A DNA stretch of 64,000 bases from Pseudomonas guariconensis (GTDB lineage: Bacteria; Pseudomonadota; Gammaproteobacteria; Pseudomonadales; Pseudomonadaceae): the NCBI RefSeq assembly GCF_015680235.1, contig NZ_JADLJL010000009.1:86179-150178 (forward strand), given 5' to 3'. The notes below the pieces were generated by a model, which was not told where the DNA came from, did no database searches, and worked only from the letters and a program-made list of their open reading frames with translations. The first letter of the stretch is position 1; every line of letters starts with the position of its first letter. Shown here in pieces: positions 33,835 to 41,387 of the stretch. Position numbers and translations under genes: made by a program.

Positions 33835-34635
33835 GATGTTTGCTCCTTTCGGTTGAACAAGGTTCGCGCCCATCGCGTCCTTGTTGTGATCCGGCCGGCG
33901 GGGGACGGGCTGGCTGCACCGCCTGCGGTCGAAACGCAGTGGAGAACCGAGAGGCGAGAAGAATTTGCTGCGCGAGGAAGCCGCGCAGCGGCGGGGAAAT
34001 TGTTTTCGCCGGACGGTTGCAGTCACAAAGCCCGAGGCGCAGCCGCGCCACCGCCAGGATTCACAACAAACCAAGGACGCCTTGGGCCGAACCGCTCCGA
34101 AAGGCGCTATGGCCGGCTCGGCATCCCCGCACGAAGGCTGCTCCGGTTCGCACCCTGACGCGGGCCAGGTCAACCCCCCGACGACTGGCGGGAACACCTC
34201 AGCCGTACCTTGCGGTGCCGGTCTTGAGGCGTGGTGTGGAAGCTCCATAGCGATGCCGGGCGGGTTGTCCGTGAACCGTCCTTCGTGACGTGATGGGCAA
34301 GAACCGCCAGCGTTGAGGACGGCACGCTTCTGCACAACCTGCCGCAGCAAGCTCCGGCGTGTTCGCCAGCGCCCTGTCCGTTGCGGCGGGGTGCCGGTCG
34401 GGCCGATCCGGCGTAGCCGGTTCGGCTGCATCGAGGGGCGCCAAGCGGTGCGCGGCGGGGATAGCCCGCAGGGCTTTCCCCTGGAGGCAAGCGCAGGCGC
34501 GAAGGCGTGAGGGATTGAAGCCGAATGGCCGTGACAGCGAAGTCGGCACGGGGCGCAGCCCGAAAGCCCGGCGGCGCTATGCGCCGACACGCCCAGGCCG
34601 TTCTATATTTTCAGGAAGCCATCGAAGACCAGCCC
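33835..34635. other. Long GC-rich leader of the DUF736 gene
   Basis: About 800 bases without a believable gene on either strand. It contains a double-hairpin module at 34402-34481 and a segment (34501-34575) resembling 39322-39395 in the RadC-like gene's leader. Its plus-strand end runs into the broken GNAT gene. Confidence 0.6.
34402..34481. repeat. Double-hairpin leader repeat, copy 1
   Basis: Two hairpins of the same design, 55 bases apart: 5-bp outer stem, a T-T mismatch, 5-bp inner stem and a 3-base loop. The first (34402-34426) is GCCGA-T-CCGGC, loop GTA, then GCCGG-T-TCGGC. The second (34457-34481) is GGGGA-T-AGCCC, loop GCA, then GGGCT-T-TCCCC. A matching pair with different inner stems lies at 37724-37803. 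Confidence 0.75.
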
Positions 34636-35153
34636 ATGCCCCTCCAGCTCCGACACGAAACCCCGGACGACATTGCCGCCATCGAGGCCGTCACGGTTGC
34701 GGCCTTCGCCGATGCACCACACACCAGTCACACCGAGCAATTCATCGTGCGTGCCTTGCGCGCAGCCAATGAACTGACGCTTTCCATCGTGGCCGAGGAA
34801 CATGGGCAGGTCGTCGGCCACGTCGCGCTGTCCCCGTCACGATCACCGATGGCCACCACCCGCAGGCCGAGGACTGGTATGGACTGGGGCCGATCTCCGT
34901 CCTGCCGCAACGGCAGGGGCAAGGCATCGGTTCGCGCCTGATGGAACAGGCGTTGTCCGAACTGCGCGCCATGCGGGCCGCAGGTTGCGTGCTGTTGGGA
35001 GATCCCGCGTACTACGGGCGCTTTGGCTTTCAGGCCCATGCGGGCCTGCAACTGCCGGGCGTACCGCCCGACTATTTCATGGCGCTGGCCCTGCATGGGC
35101 CGTTGCCGGAAGGCATCGCGCACTACAGCGATGCCTTCAACGCCGCCGCGTGA
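34636..35153 (+). pseudogene. GNAT acetyltransferase gene broken by a -1 frameshift
   Basis: The first frame reads MPLQLRHETPDDIAAIEAVT to HVALSP and then goes out of frame at about 34832-34837, where CCCCGTCACG would need one more G. The other frame continues the fold: VTITDGHHPQAEDWYGLGPI, the acetyl-CoA loop RQGQGIGSRL, then YYGRFGFQAHAGLQLP, ending at 35153. Restored, it is a normal-length (about 172 residues) YhbS-like N-acetyltransferase. The break may be real or a sequencing error in a GC run. It is the only plus-strand gene among minus-strand backbone genes here. Confidence 0.8.
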
Positions 35154-35245
35154 GCCACGGCGAAGGAGGCGGCGTGGCGGTTTGGCCCTGGCCGTTGAAG
35201 CCGGGCGCGGCGGGCACCGCCGTGCCCGGTTTTTGCCAGCACGGC

Positions 35246-35276
35246 AAAAGGCCCCGGCGCGGTCTGCGCCGGGGCC
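35246..35276 (-). terminator. Strong intrinsic terminator of the ParB-like gene
   Basis: An 11-bp perfect stem, GGCCCCGGCGC with GCGCCGGGGCC, and a 5-base loop are followed on the minus strand by TTTT. It lies 19 bases after the ParB-like stop. Confidence 0.9.
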
Positions 35277-35294
35277 ATGCTTCGCGTGGCTACC

Positions 35295-37355
35295 TCATGC
35301 CGCCAGCGTTTCCGCTTCCTCCACTTCCTCCACTTCCTCCGCTTCGGCTTCGGCCTCTGCGTCGGTTTCCTGCGCTGCTTCCTGCTCGCTTGCCTGCACG
35401 GCCTCGTCCTCGGCCTTGAGCACGGCGGGCATCCAGCCGGTGCCATTGGCCAGCCGCTCGGCCTCGCTGGCAATGTCGGCCTTCTTGAGCTTGGCCAGCC
35501 GGGTGACGTGCGACGGTGCGAACTGATGCACGGCATCCAGAATCCCAGCCTTGGGAATGTGGTTGAAGTAGCCTTCAGCGCTCGGCTGCCACCATGCGGC
35601 CATGTCCAGCCCGACCGCTCGCGCCAGTTCCGTGCCGGGCTGGTGCGGTGTGGCGCGGGGCGTTACCACGTCCACGCTGGCGGCCACGCACACGGCCAGC
35701 AGCCGCACCAGCTCGCCTTGCTCCATCGCCAGCAGCGCGGCGAACAGTTCGGCGCCGTCCTGCGGCAGCCGTTCGCCCCATGCCTGTTGCAGTTCGCGCA
35801 GGGCGACGGCGGCGGACGACTCCGGCCAGTCCGGGGCCATGCCTTCCAGCCGGTTTTGCACTTTCAGGCTCACGCCCAGCGGCAGGTCGTGGCCGTGGCG
35901 GCTGTCCTGCAAGACGCTCTGTACCATGCCATGCACCAGCGCGGCCAGCGCCACCTGCGGATGCCGGGCGACTTCGATTTGCAGCGCGGCGGTGCGGTGC
36001 GCGCTCAGGCGCTGCGCCAGCCGGTCGGACAGGTTGGCGGCTTGGGGCGGCTCGGCGTCCTCGCCTTCGTCGTCGTGCGCGCCTTCCGCGCCGGTGAAGC
36101 CTTGGCGCAGCTTTTCCAGCGTGCGCAGGGCCTTGGCCTCGGCCTCGCGCAGCAGGCCGCGATGAATCACGGCCTCGCCGTCGCGGTCGATGGTGACGAT
36201 GGCACCGGCTACCGCGAGCACGTCCGGGGCGTAGCGCAGCAAACCGGCCTGCACGGTGTCCAGTTCGTCCGCCAGCCGTTCGCGCTGTTCGTGCAGGGCT
36301 TCGGCCTTGTCCTCGTCCTCGGCTTCGTAGGCGTCTTCCAGCGCGGCGTCGGCCTTGTCGATGCGCGCTTGCAGTGAGGCGATGCGCTTGGCCTCGCGGG
36401 CGTTCGGCTCGCGCCGCTGACGCGGGGCGTTCTGGAACGCCTGCCGGTCGGCGTGGCTCAGGTGCGACACGGCCTCCACCCATGCCCAGCCCTCGGCGCG
36501 CACGTCTCCGGCCTGCGCGTCCAGCTTGTCGCGCACCAGCCGTTCCAGCAGCGCGGCGTCGTTCAGGTAGATGCCGCTGTCGTCCTCGGCGAACAGGTCG
36601 CGGCGGGTGCTGCCGCCTGCCGCCGTGTAGGCGTCCAGCCCGGCGAAACGGGCCAGCGGGTGCTGCGCGTCGATTTCGCGTTCGGTCAGGTGCTCGCGCA
36701 GCGCGGACGGGCTGCGCTGCCACTGCGGCGCGCCGTAGAACGCGGCTTCCTGCGCGGCATGGTCGTCGGTGATGGCAAGGGCCATCAACTGTTCCAGCGT
36801 GACGGTACCGGCGCGGTAGTCGGTCATCAGGCGCGGCGAGACGTTGGCGAGTTTCAGGCGGCGCTGCACCACCAGTGGGGTGACGCTGAAATCGGCGGCA
36901 ATGTCCTCGATGGGGCGGCCTTCGGCGACCAGCGCGGCGAACGCCTCGAACTGGTCGGCGGGGTGCATGGTCTCGCGCTGCACGTTCTCGGTGAGGCTCG
37001 CGGTGCGGGCGCTGCCATCCGCCACCAGCAGGCACGGCACCTTCCAGTCCTTGGCGATGCGCTTCTTCTTCGCCAGCAGCTTCAACGCGGCCAGCCTGCG
37101 GCCTCCGGCGACGACTTCGTAATGCTCGCCATCGGCGGCGAGGATGACGACAAGGTTTTGCAGCAGGCCGACACGCGCGACGCTTGCGGCCAGTTCCGGG
37201 ATGGACATGCGCGGGGCCTTGCGCACGTTGCGCTTGGACTGGCGCGGCAGCAACTGCGACAGCGGGACAAGAATCAGGTTCTTGGCCGGGTCGGCCACTT
37301 CCAGCGCGCTGGCGGTGTGGATGGCGAGGGTTTCGGGTTGGGTAATCGCGTTCAT
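35295..37355 (-). CDS. ParB/Spo0J-like nuclease-domain protein
   Basis: A 686-residue protein. Residues about 25-130 form a ParB/sulfiredoxin-like domain (SKRNVRKAPRMSIPELAASV, VVAGGRRLAALKLL, SLTENVQRETMHPADQFEAF), followed by the ParB HTH (IEDIAADFSVTPLVVQRRLK). A long, mostly helical C-terminal half ends in an acidic Glu/Ala repeat. AGGAG lies seven bases before the ATG. It is far from parA (6.4 kb), and such long ParB-like proteins are ICE backbone components, probably acting in DNA maintenance after transfer rather than partner to that ParA. Confidence 0.88.
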   Translation of the reverse strand: MNAITQPETLAIHTASALEVADPAKNLILVPLSQLLPRQSKRNVRKAPRMSIPELAASVARVGLLQNLVVILAADGEHYEVVAGGRRLAALKLLAKKKRIAKDWKVPCLLVADGSARTASLTENVQRETMHPADQFEAFAALVAEGRPIEDIAADFSVTPLVVQRRLKLANVSPRLMTDYRAGTVTLEQLMALAITDDHAAQEAAFYGAPQWQRSPSALREHLTEREIDAQHPLARFAGLDAYTAAGGSTRRDLFAEDDSGIYLNDAALLERLVRDKLDAQAGDVRAEGWAWVEAVSHLSHADRQAFQNAPRQRREPNAREAKRIASLQARIDKADAALEDAYEAEDEDKAEALHEQRERLADELDTVQAGLLRYAPDVLAVAGAIVTIDRDGEAVIHRGLLREAEAKALRTLEKLRQGFTGAEGAHDDEGEDAEPPQAANLSDRLAQRLSAHRTAALQIEVARHPQVALAALVHGMVQSVLQDSRHGHDLPLGVSLKVQNRLEGMAPDWPESSAAVALRELQQAWGERLPQDGAELFAALLAMEQGELVRLLAVCVAASVDVVTPRATPHQPGTELARAVGLDMAAWWQPSAEGYFNHIPKAGILDAVHQFAPSHVTRLAKLKKADIASEAERLANGTGWMPAVLKAEDEAVQASEQEAAQETDAEAEAEAEEVEEVEEAETLAA

Positions 37356-37723
37356 GGTGTTACTCCTGACAAAAAGATTTGCTGTTGAAACCGCACACCG
37401 GATTCCTAGATTCGGAGCCCGCCTTTCGGCTTTCCGGTGGGGTCGGCGCGGAGACCTGGGCCGGCCTCGTTGCCACCGTCTTTCCTGAGTTCATCGCCCG
37501 CGACGGTCAGGAGCGCGTGGACGTGGGCGGTCAAGGATACAAGCGCCGGGTTGGTGCGGCCCGCAGCGCAGCGAGGACACGGCCCGGCGCGCCTTGACGG
37601 CACACGGGCGCGGGCTACAGTCGCGGATGAGGTGATGAGCGAGGGAAGACGGCGGTGGTTGGCAACGGCCGCAGATGGCGCCGCCCCCACGCAAGCGAAG
37701 CGCGCAGCGCCACAGGCGCGAAG

Positions 37724-37803
37724 GCCGATCAGGTGTAACCTGTTCGGTGGCTGTCAGGGGCGCCAAGCGAAGCGCGGCGGGGATCGGCTGCAAGCCGTTC
37801 CCC
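37724..37803. repeat. Double-hairpin leader repeat, copy 2
   Basis: First hairpin 37724-37748: GCCGA-T-CAGGT, loop GTA, ACCTG-T-TCGGT. Second hairpin 37779-37803: GGGGA-T-CGGCT, loop GCA, AGCCG-T-TCCCC. Spacing (55 bases), mismatch and loops equal those at 34402-34481, while the inner stems differ by paired substitutions. Confidence 0.75.
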
Positions 37804-37864
37804 TGGAGTGCAAGCACAGCGCGCAGGCCCGCAGGGCCGAAGGACTCGACACCAGGCGCAGCAG

Positions 37865-37897
37865 AAAAAAAGTGCGCCGCCCCGCAGGGTGACGCAC
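37865..37897 (-). terminator. Intrinsic terminator of the zinc-ribbon gene
   Basis: GTGCG pairs with CGCAC around an inner CCC/GGG hairpin and is followed on the minus strand by seven T residues, 18 bases after the stop at 37916. Confidence 0.8.
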
Positions 37898-37915
37898 CGG
37901 ATGTTGGCCGTGCGA

Positions 37916-38311
37916 TCAGCTCGCCGCCGGCGACACCATCGCCTGCAACTGTTCGATCACGCCGGGTTCGACGAACACGCACGGCTGCTCGGCCGCAATC
38001 GGCACGTTGAACAGCTCGGTGAACACCTTGCGCTTCAGGTGCGCCAGCCGGCCCGTCCGGTAAGCCTGTTCCGGTTTCACGCGGCCGCCGCCAGCCGGCG
38101 AGCCGCTGCGCTCGGGGTCGTATTCGACCAGGGCGACAAAGCCGTCATCGGACAGCTTCTGGTGTTCGGCGCACAGGCCCCAGCCTGTCGTCGTGTAGCG
38201 CTCCATGCTCGCGCGCAGGCGCTTGTCGAGCAGGATGCTGCCGGTGTCGTAAGCGGTGCCGCAGACCAGACAGACGCGGCGTTCCATGGAAACATGCGAT
38301 TTGTCGTTCAT
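37916..38311 (-). CDS. Zinc-ribbon ICE backbone protein, function unknown
   Basis: A 131-residue protein with a probable zinc site made of CLVCG (residues 14-18) and GLCAEH, then a helical C-terminal half. GGAG lies nine bases before the ATG. It sits between the RadC-like and ParB-like genes with its own terminator and a leader nearly identical to that of the RadC-like gene. I know homologues from other ICEs but no established function. Confidence 0.75.
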   Translation of the reverse strand: MNDKSHVSMERRVCLVCGTAYDTGSILLDKRLRASMERYTTTGWGLCAEHQKLSDDGFVALVEYDPERSGSPAGGGRVKPEQAYRTGRLAHLKRKVFTELFNVPIAAEQPCVFVEPGVIEQLQAMVSPAAS

Positions 38312-38335
38312 GATGACGATCTCCGGTTACTCGGG

Positions 38336-38480
38336 CGGAATTGCCCGGAACCGTGGCCAGCACGGCGCAGCGCAAGCAGTCAGGGGTCGCAGACGGCCGC
38401 CAGGACGCCAGCGCGCAAGGCGCGCGCCGCCCTTGACGGCGAGAACGCCGTGGTACGGTGAAGGGAACAGCAAGACCGCC
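38336..38480. repeat. Shared leader module A, copy 1
   Basis: About 145 bases starting GCGGAATTGCCCGGAACCG and ending AAGCAAGACCGCC-like match 39112-39262 nearly base for base, with small gaps. Both copies lie just upstream of minus-strand genes and include CTTGACGGCGAGAACGCCGT, in which ACGGCG/CGCCGT forms a hairpin. Confidence 0.8.
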
Positions 38481-38561
38481 TTCCCACTTCCAACGAAGGC
38501 ACGGACAGGCAAGCGTAGCGCGCAGGCCCGCAGGGCCGGAGAGTTCGACGCAGGGCGCAGC

Positions 38562-38580
38562 AAAAAGGGGCCGAAGCCCC
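38562..38580 (-). terminator. Intrinsic terminator of the RadC-like gene
   Basis: GGGGC and GCCCC form a stem with a four-base loop followed by five T residues on the minus strand, only four bases after the stop codon. Confidence 0.85.
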
Positions 38581-38584
38581 TCGA

Positions 38585-39091
38585 TCACAGCAGGCCCCGT
38601 TCGGCGAAGGACACGGTGCCCTCGCTGCCGACGACGATGTGATCCAGCGCGCGAATCTCCACGACAGCCAGCGCCTCTCGGAGCCGCTGGGTGAGCAGCT
38701 TGTCGGCCTGGCTCGGCTCGGGATTCCCGCTCGGGTGGTTGTGCGAGAAGATCACCGCCGCCGCGTTGACCCGCAGCGCTTCCTTGACCACTTCGCGCGG
38801 ATACACCGACGCACTGTCGATGGTGCCGCGAAACAGCTCGATGTACTCGATCAGCCGATGCTTGGTGTCGAGGAACAGCGCCGCGAAGACTTCGTGCTCG
38901 AAGCCGGCCAGCTTGGTGCGCAGGTAGTCCTTGACCAGCTCCGGCGACGTGAACAGCGCACCGCGCGGGATCTTCTGGTCGATGATCTGGCGGGCCGCCT
39001 CCAGGATCTGGTCAGCGGTGGCCTGCATGTAGCGCCCCTGGTCGTCACGCACCAGCAGCGAGGAATCGAAAGCAATAGAAAGTTGCGACAT
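38585..39091 (-). CDS. RadC-like JAB/MPN-domain protein of the ICE
   Basis: A 168-residue protein consisting of the RadC C-terminal JAB domain with the metal motif HNHPSGNPEPSQAD and upstream FLDTKHRLIEYIELFRGTID. It lacks the N-terminal helix-hairpin-helix domain of chromosomal RadC; compare the 226-residue copy at 45,313-45,993. Such short copies are common in ICEs and prophages. GGAG is seven bases before the ATG. Biochemical role is not settled for the family. Confidence 0.9.
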   Translation of the reverse strand: MSQLSIAFDSSLLVRDDQGRYMQATADQILEAARQIIDQKIPRGALFTSPELVKDYLRTKLAGFEHEVFAALFLDTKHRLIEYIELFRGTIDSASVYPREVVKEALRVNAAAVIFSHNHPSGNPEPSQADKLLTQRLREALAVVEIRALDHIVVGSEGTVSFAERGLL

Positions 39092-39111
39092 GATCGTGCT
39101 CCGGTTGCTCG

Positions 39112-39262
39112 GGCGGAATTGCCCGGAACCGGCGCCAGCACGGCGCAGCGCAAGCCGTCACAGGGTCGAAGACGGCCACGGCCGCCAGCGTGCAAGGCAC
39201 GCGCAGCCCTTGACGGCGAGAACGCCGTGATACGGTGAAGGGAAAAGCAAGACCGCCCACAC
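39112..39262. repeat. Shared leader module A, copy 2
   Basis: Counterpart of 38336-38480, upstream of the RadC-like gene. It is followed at 39299-39330 by the GGCCCT/AGGGCC hairpin segment, and at 39322-39395 by a segment similar to 34501-34575. The 467-base gap 39092-39558 holds no gene. Confidence 0.8.
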
Positions 39263-39468
39263 CCCGCCCACTGCACACACCCGGCTTTCGGCAAGCGGAG
39301 CGCGCAGGCCCTCAAGGGCCGAAGGCGTCAGGGATCAAAGCCGGATGGCCGCGATTCGGCACGAAGCGCGGGGCGCAGCCCGCGAGCCCGACGGCGGCAC
39401 GCCGGGACGCACGGATTCACCCCCTGAATATCCCTGTGGAGTGAACCCCATGCGGCATTTATAGTTGT

Positions 39469-39501
39469 CTGTCGGCCGGCTGTCGGGTTGCTGTCGTGTT
39501 G
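39469..39501. repeat. Three 11-bp tandem repeats before an XRE gene
   Basis: CTGTCGGCCGG, CTGTCGGGTTG and CTGTCGTGTTG are head to tail, one per helical turn, 58 bases before the XRE-like start. The spacing suits stacked binding of a regulator on one DNA face. Confidence 0.6.
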
Positions 39502-39558
39502 TCCTTGTTCCTGGCTCCCCATACTTCGTCACGTCTGCTGAAAACGATGGAGCCACCC

Positions 39559-40257
39559 ATGAACGCTACAGAACATGCCCAACAACCCCGCCTGCTGACG
39601 CCCACTGAACTGGCCGCGTTCATCAAGTTGTTCCGCGAAATGCGCCAATGGTCGCAGGAGCAGTTGGCCGCGATTTCCGGCCTCAACGTGCGAACGATCC
39701 AGCGAGTCGAACAAGGCTTGTCTGCCAGTCTCGATACCCGCCGCGCTCTTGCCCGAGCCTTCGATTTCGAGGACATAGACGCGCTCAACAAGCCGTTCGC
39801 CATTCCGTCCGAGGAAGAAGCCAAAGCGGCAAAGGAAAAGTTCGACCGGGAGCACGTCACCCTGACAGCAATTCCGCTGACCACGGGCAAGCAGTTGGCC
39901 AAGCTGGCGGAAACCTGCTCGATGGACTTGTCAGAACCGGCTTTCGAGCTGACCCGCGAGGCAGACGAAACATTCGCCATGCTGGTGGACTACCTTCGGG
40001 ATTACCGGGACTGCGCCGATGCCTACAGCGAAACGCAGAAGTTCGATGTGTACGACGAAATGCAGTTCCACATCGACGCGCTCAAGGCGCTTGGTGTCTC
40101 GCTGCGCTACGCCACGCGCAAGGTGCAGGTGACGTGGGGCTCAGATGCAGCGGGCACCAAGCCGATGCCCGTCACGGTGCTGTACGTGGTCGGCTTCCCG
40201 CTCGGCGAAGAACCCGAGCAATTCGCAACGCCGAAGTCCGGCGGCATCCGTCTGTAG
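39559..40257 (+). CDS. XRE-like HTH protein with unassigned C-terminal domain
   Basis: A 232-residue protein. Residues 15-70 form an HTH (FIKLFREMRQWSQEQLAAIS, GLNVRTIQRVEQGLS). The remaining 160 residues, with YLRDYRDCADAYSETQKFDV and VTWGSDAAGTKPMPVTVLYV, match no domain I can name. GGAG lies six bases before the ATG at 39559. It is convergent with the DUF1016 gene (23 bases between stops). It may be an accessory insertion between the RadC-like gene and the integrase. Confidence 0.8.
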   Translation: MNATEHAQQPRLLTPTELAAFIKLFREMRQWSQEQLAAISGLNVRTIQRVEQGLSASLDTRRALARAFDFEDIDALNKPFAIPSEEEAKAAKEKFDREHVTLTAIPLTTGKQLAKLAETCSMDLSEPAFELTREADETFAMLVDYLRDYRDCADAYSETQKFDVYDEMQFHIDALKALGVSLRYATRKVQVTWGSDAAGTKPMPVTVLYVVGFPLGEEPEQFATPKSGGIRL

Positions 40258-40280
40258 GGCAAGAACTTCAACGCTCATGC

Positions 40281-41387
40281 TCAAGGGCGAGTCTTGCCGC
40301 GAGACTCCAGTATGAGCCGCGTGCGCTCAAGCTCTTGTTGCAGCAATTCGGCATCCGGCAGCACGGTTCGGTAGTTGGCCGCCATGATCTTGGTGGGCAA
40401 GCCCTCCAGGGCGTACCGTGCCAGCGCGTGGCCCTTGTCGGCGCAGAGGATCAGGCCCACGGGCGGATTCTCATCGGGGTACGCCCAGTGCTCCTTGGCA
40501 TAGTTGCAGTACATGTGCATCTGGCCCACGTCCGCGTGGGTCAGGCTGCCCAGCTTCAAGTCGATGATGACCAGGCAGCGCAGCTTGCGATGGAAGAACA
40601 GCAGGTCCACCCGATACCAGGTCTGGTCGATGCGCAACCGGCGCTGCCGCCCCACGAAGGTGAACCCTTCGCCCAGTTCCAGTAGAAAATCCTCCAGCCG
40701 CCGGATCAAGGCTTGCTCAAGATCGGACTCCGAATACTCGTCCTTGAGGTCCAGAAACTCCAGTACATAGGGGTCTTTGATCGCGTCGTCGGGTGTGACC
40801 ACATCCGCTGGCTTGGGCACCGCGCCCTTGGCCAGCATCGCCGCCTTGTCCTTGGACAGCGCGGTGCGCTCGTAGAACTGGCTGCCGATCTGCCGGTCGA
40901 GCTGGCGCACGCTCCACCCGCCGCGCAGGGCTTCGGCTTCGTAGAAGCGGCGGGCGTGGTCGTCCTTGACCGACAGCAGCCGGACGTAGGCCGACCACGG
41001 CAGCGTGAACACCTGTGCCAGTTCCGAGAGGGCCAATTTCCGAGACACTGTCTCGGAAATCACGGGCCGAGGGTACGCGGCGAAGAAACGCCGCATGTTC
41101 TCCAGATTATCCGGGCTGAACCCGCGCCCGAAGCGCGCGGTCAGGTCGGCGGACAGCCGGGCAATCAACTGCTCGCCGTAGCCCGCACGCCGCTTGCCCT
41201 GTTGTTCGGCCTCCACGATGCGGCGGCCGATTTCCCAATAGCTGGCCGTCATCAGCGCATTGACGCTGCGGGCCGCCGCCTGGCGTGCAGCGTCGAGCAA
41301 TTCGACGATACCGCCGTGGATGCCGGCATAACCGGCCGGCAAGGCGGCGGGGCTTTTCCCCGCCGCCGGAAGCGTCTTCTTGCTCAT
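40281..41387 (-). CDS. DUF1016/YhcG-type PD-(D/E)XK nuclease-domain protein
   Basis: A 368-residue protein with an N-terminal helical DUF1016 domain (ARFGRGFSPDNLENMRRFFA) and a C-terminal nuclease domain with core WYRVDLLFFHRKLRCLVIID-LKLG, where the Asp and DLK supply the catalytic set. Its ATG overlaps the integrase stop by 4 bases, so it is translationally coupled to the integrase. The family is abundant on mobile elements, with a proposed role in DNA processing or defence. Confidence 0.88.
   Translation of the reverse strand: MSKKTLPAAGKSPAALPAGYAGIHGGIVELLDAARQAAARSVNALMTASYWEIGRRIVEAEQQGKRRAGYGEQLIARLSADLTARFGRGFSPDNLENMRRFFAAYPRPVISETVSRKLALSELAQVFTLPWSAYVRLLSVKDDHARRFYEAEALRGGWSVRQLDRQIGSQFYERTALSKDKAAMLAKGAVPKPADVVTPDDAIKDPYVLEFLDLKDEYSESDLEQALIRRLEDFLLELGEGFTFVGRQRRLRIDQTWYRVDLLFFHRKLRCLVIIDLKLGSLTHADVGQMHMYCNYAKEHWAYPDENPPVGLILCADKGHALARYALEGLPTKIMAANYRTVLPDAELLQQELERTRLILESRGKTRP

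Larger units (their letters stand above)
37356..37915. other. Long GC-rich leader of the ParB-like gene
   Basis: 560 bases with no supported gene. From right to left it contains the terminator of the zinc-ribbon gene, a GGCCC-gca-GGGCC hairpin (37822-37834), the double-hairpin repeat (37724-37803) and CCTTGACGGC (37591-37600), which recurs in the other leaders. Confidence 0.6.

Noticed and set aside
33520..34590. 356-codon version of the DUF736 gene
   Set aside because: The extension is Arg/Pro-rich GC-run translation; the family begins at the ATG at 33834 with a ribosome site.
33835..39558. CRISPR array in the repeat-rich leaders
   Set aside because: Repeats are few, unequal in length and irregularly spaced, with no cas genes nearby.
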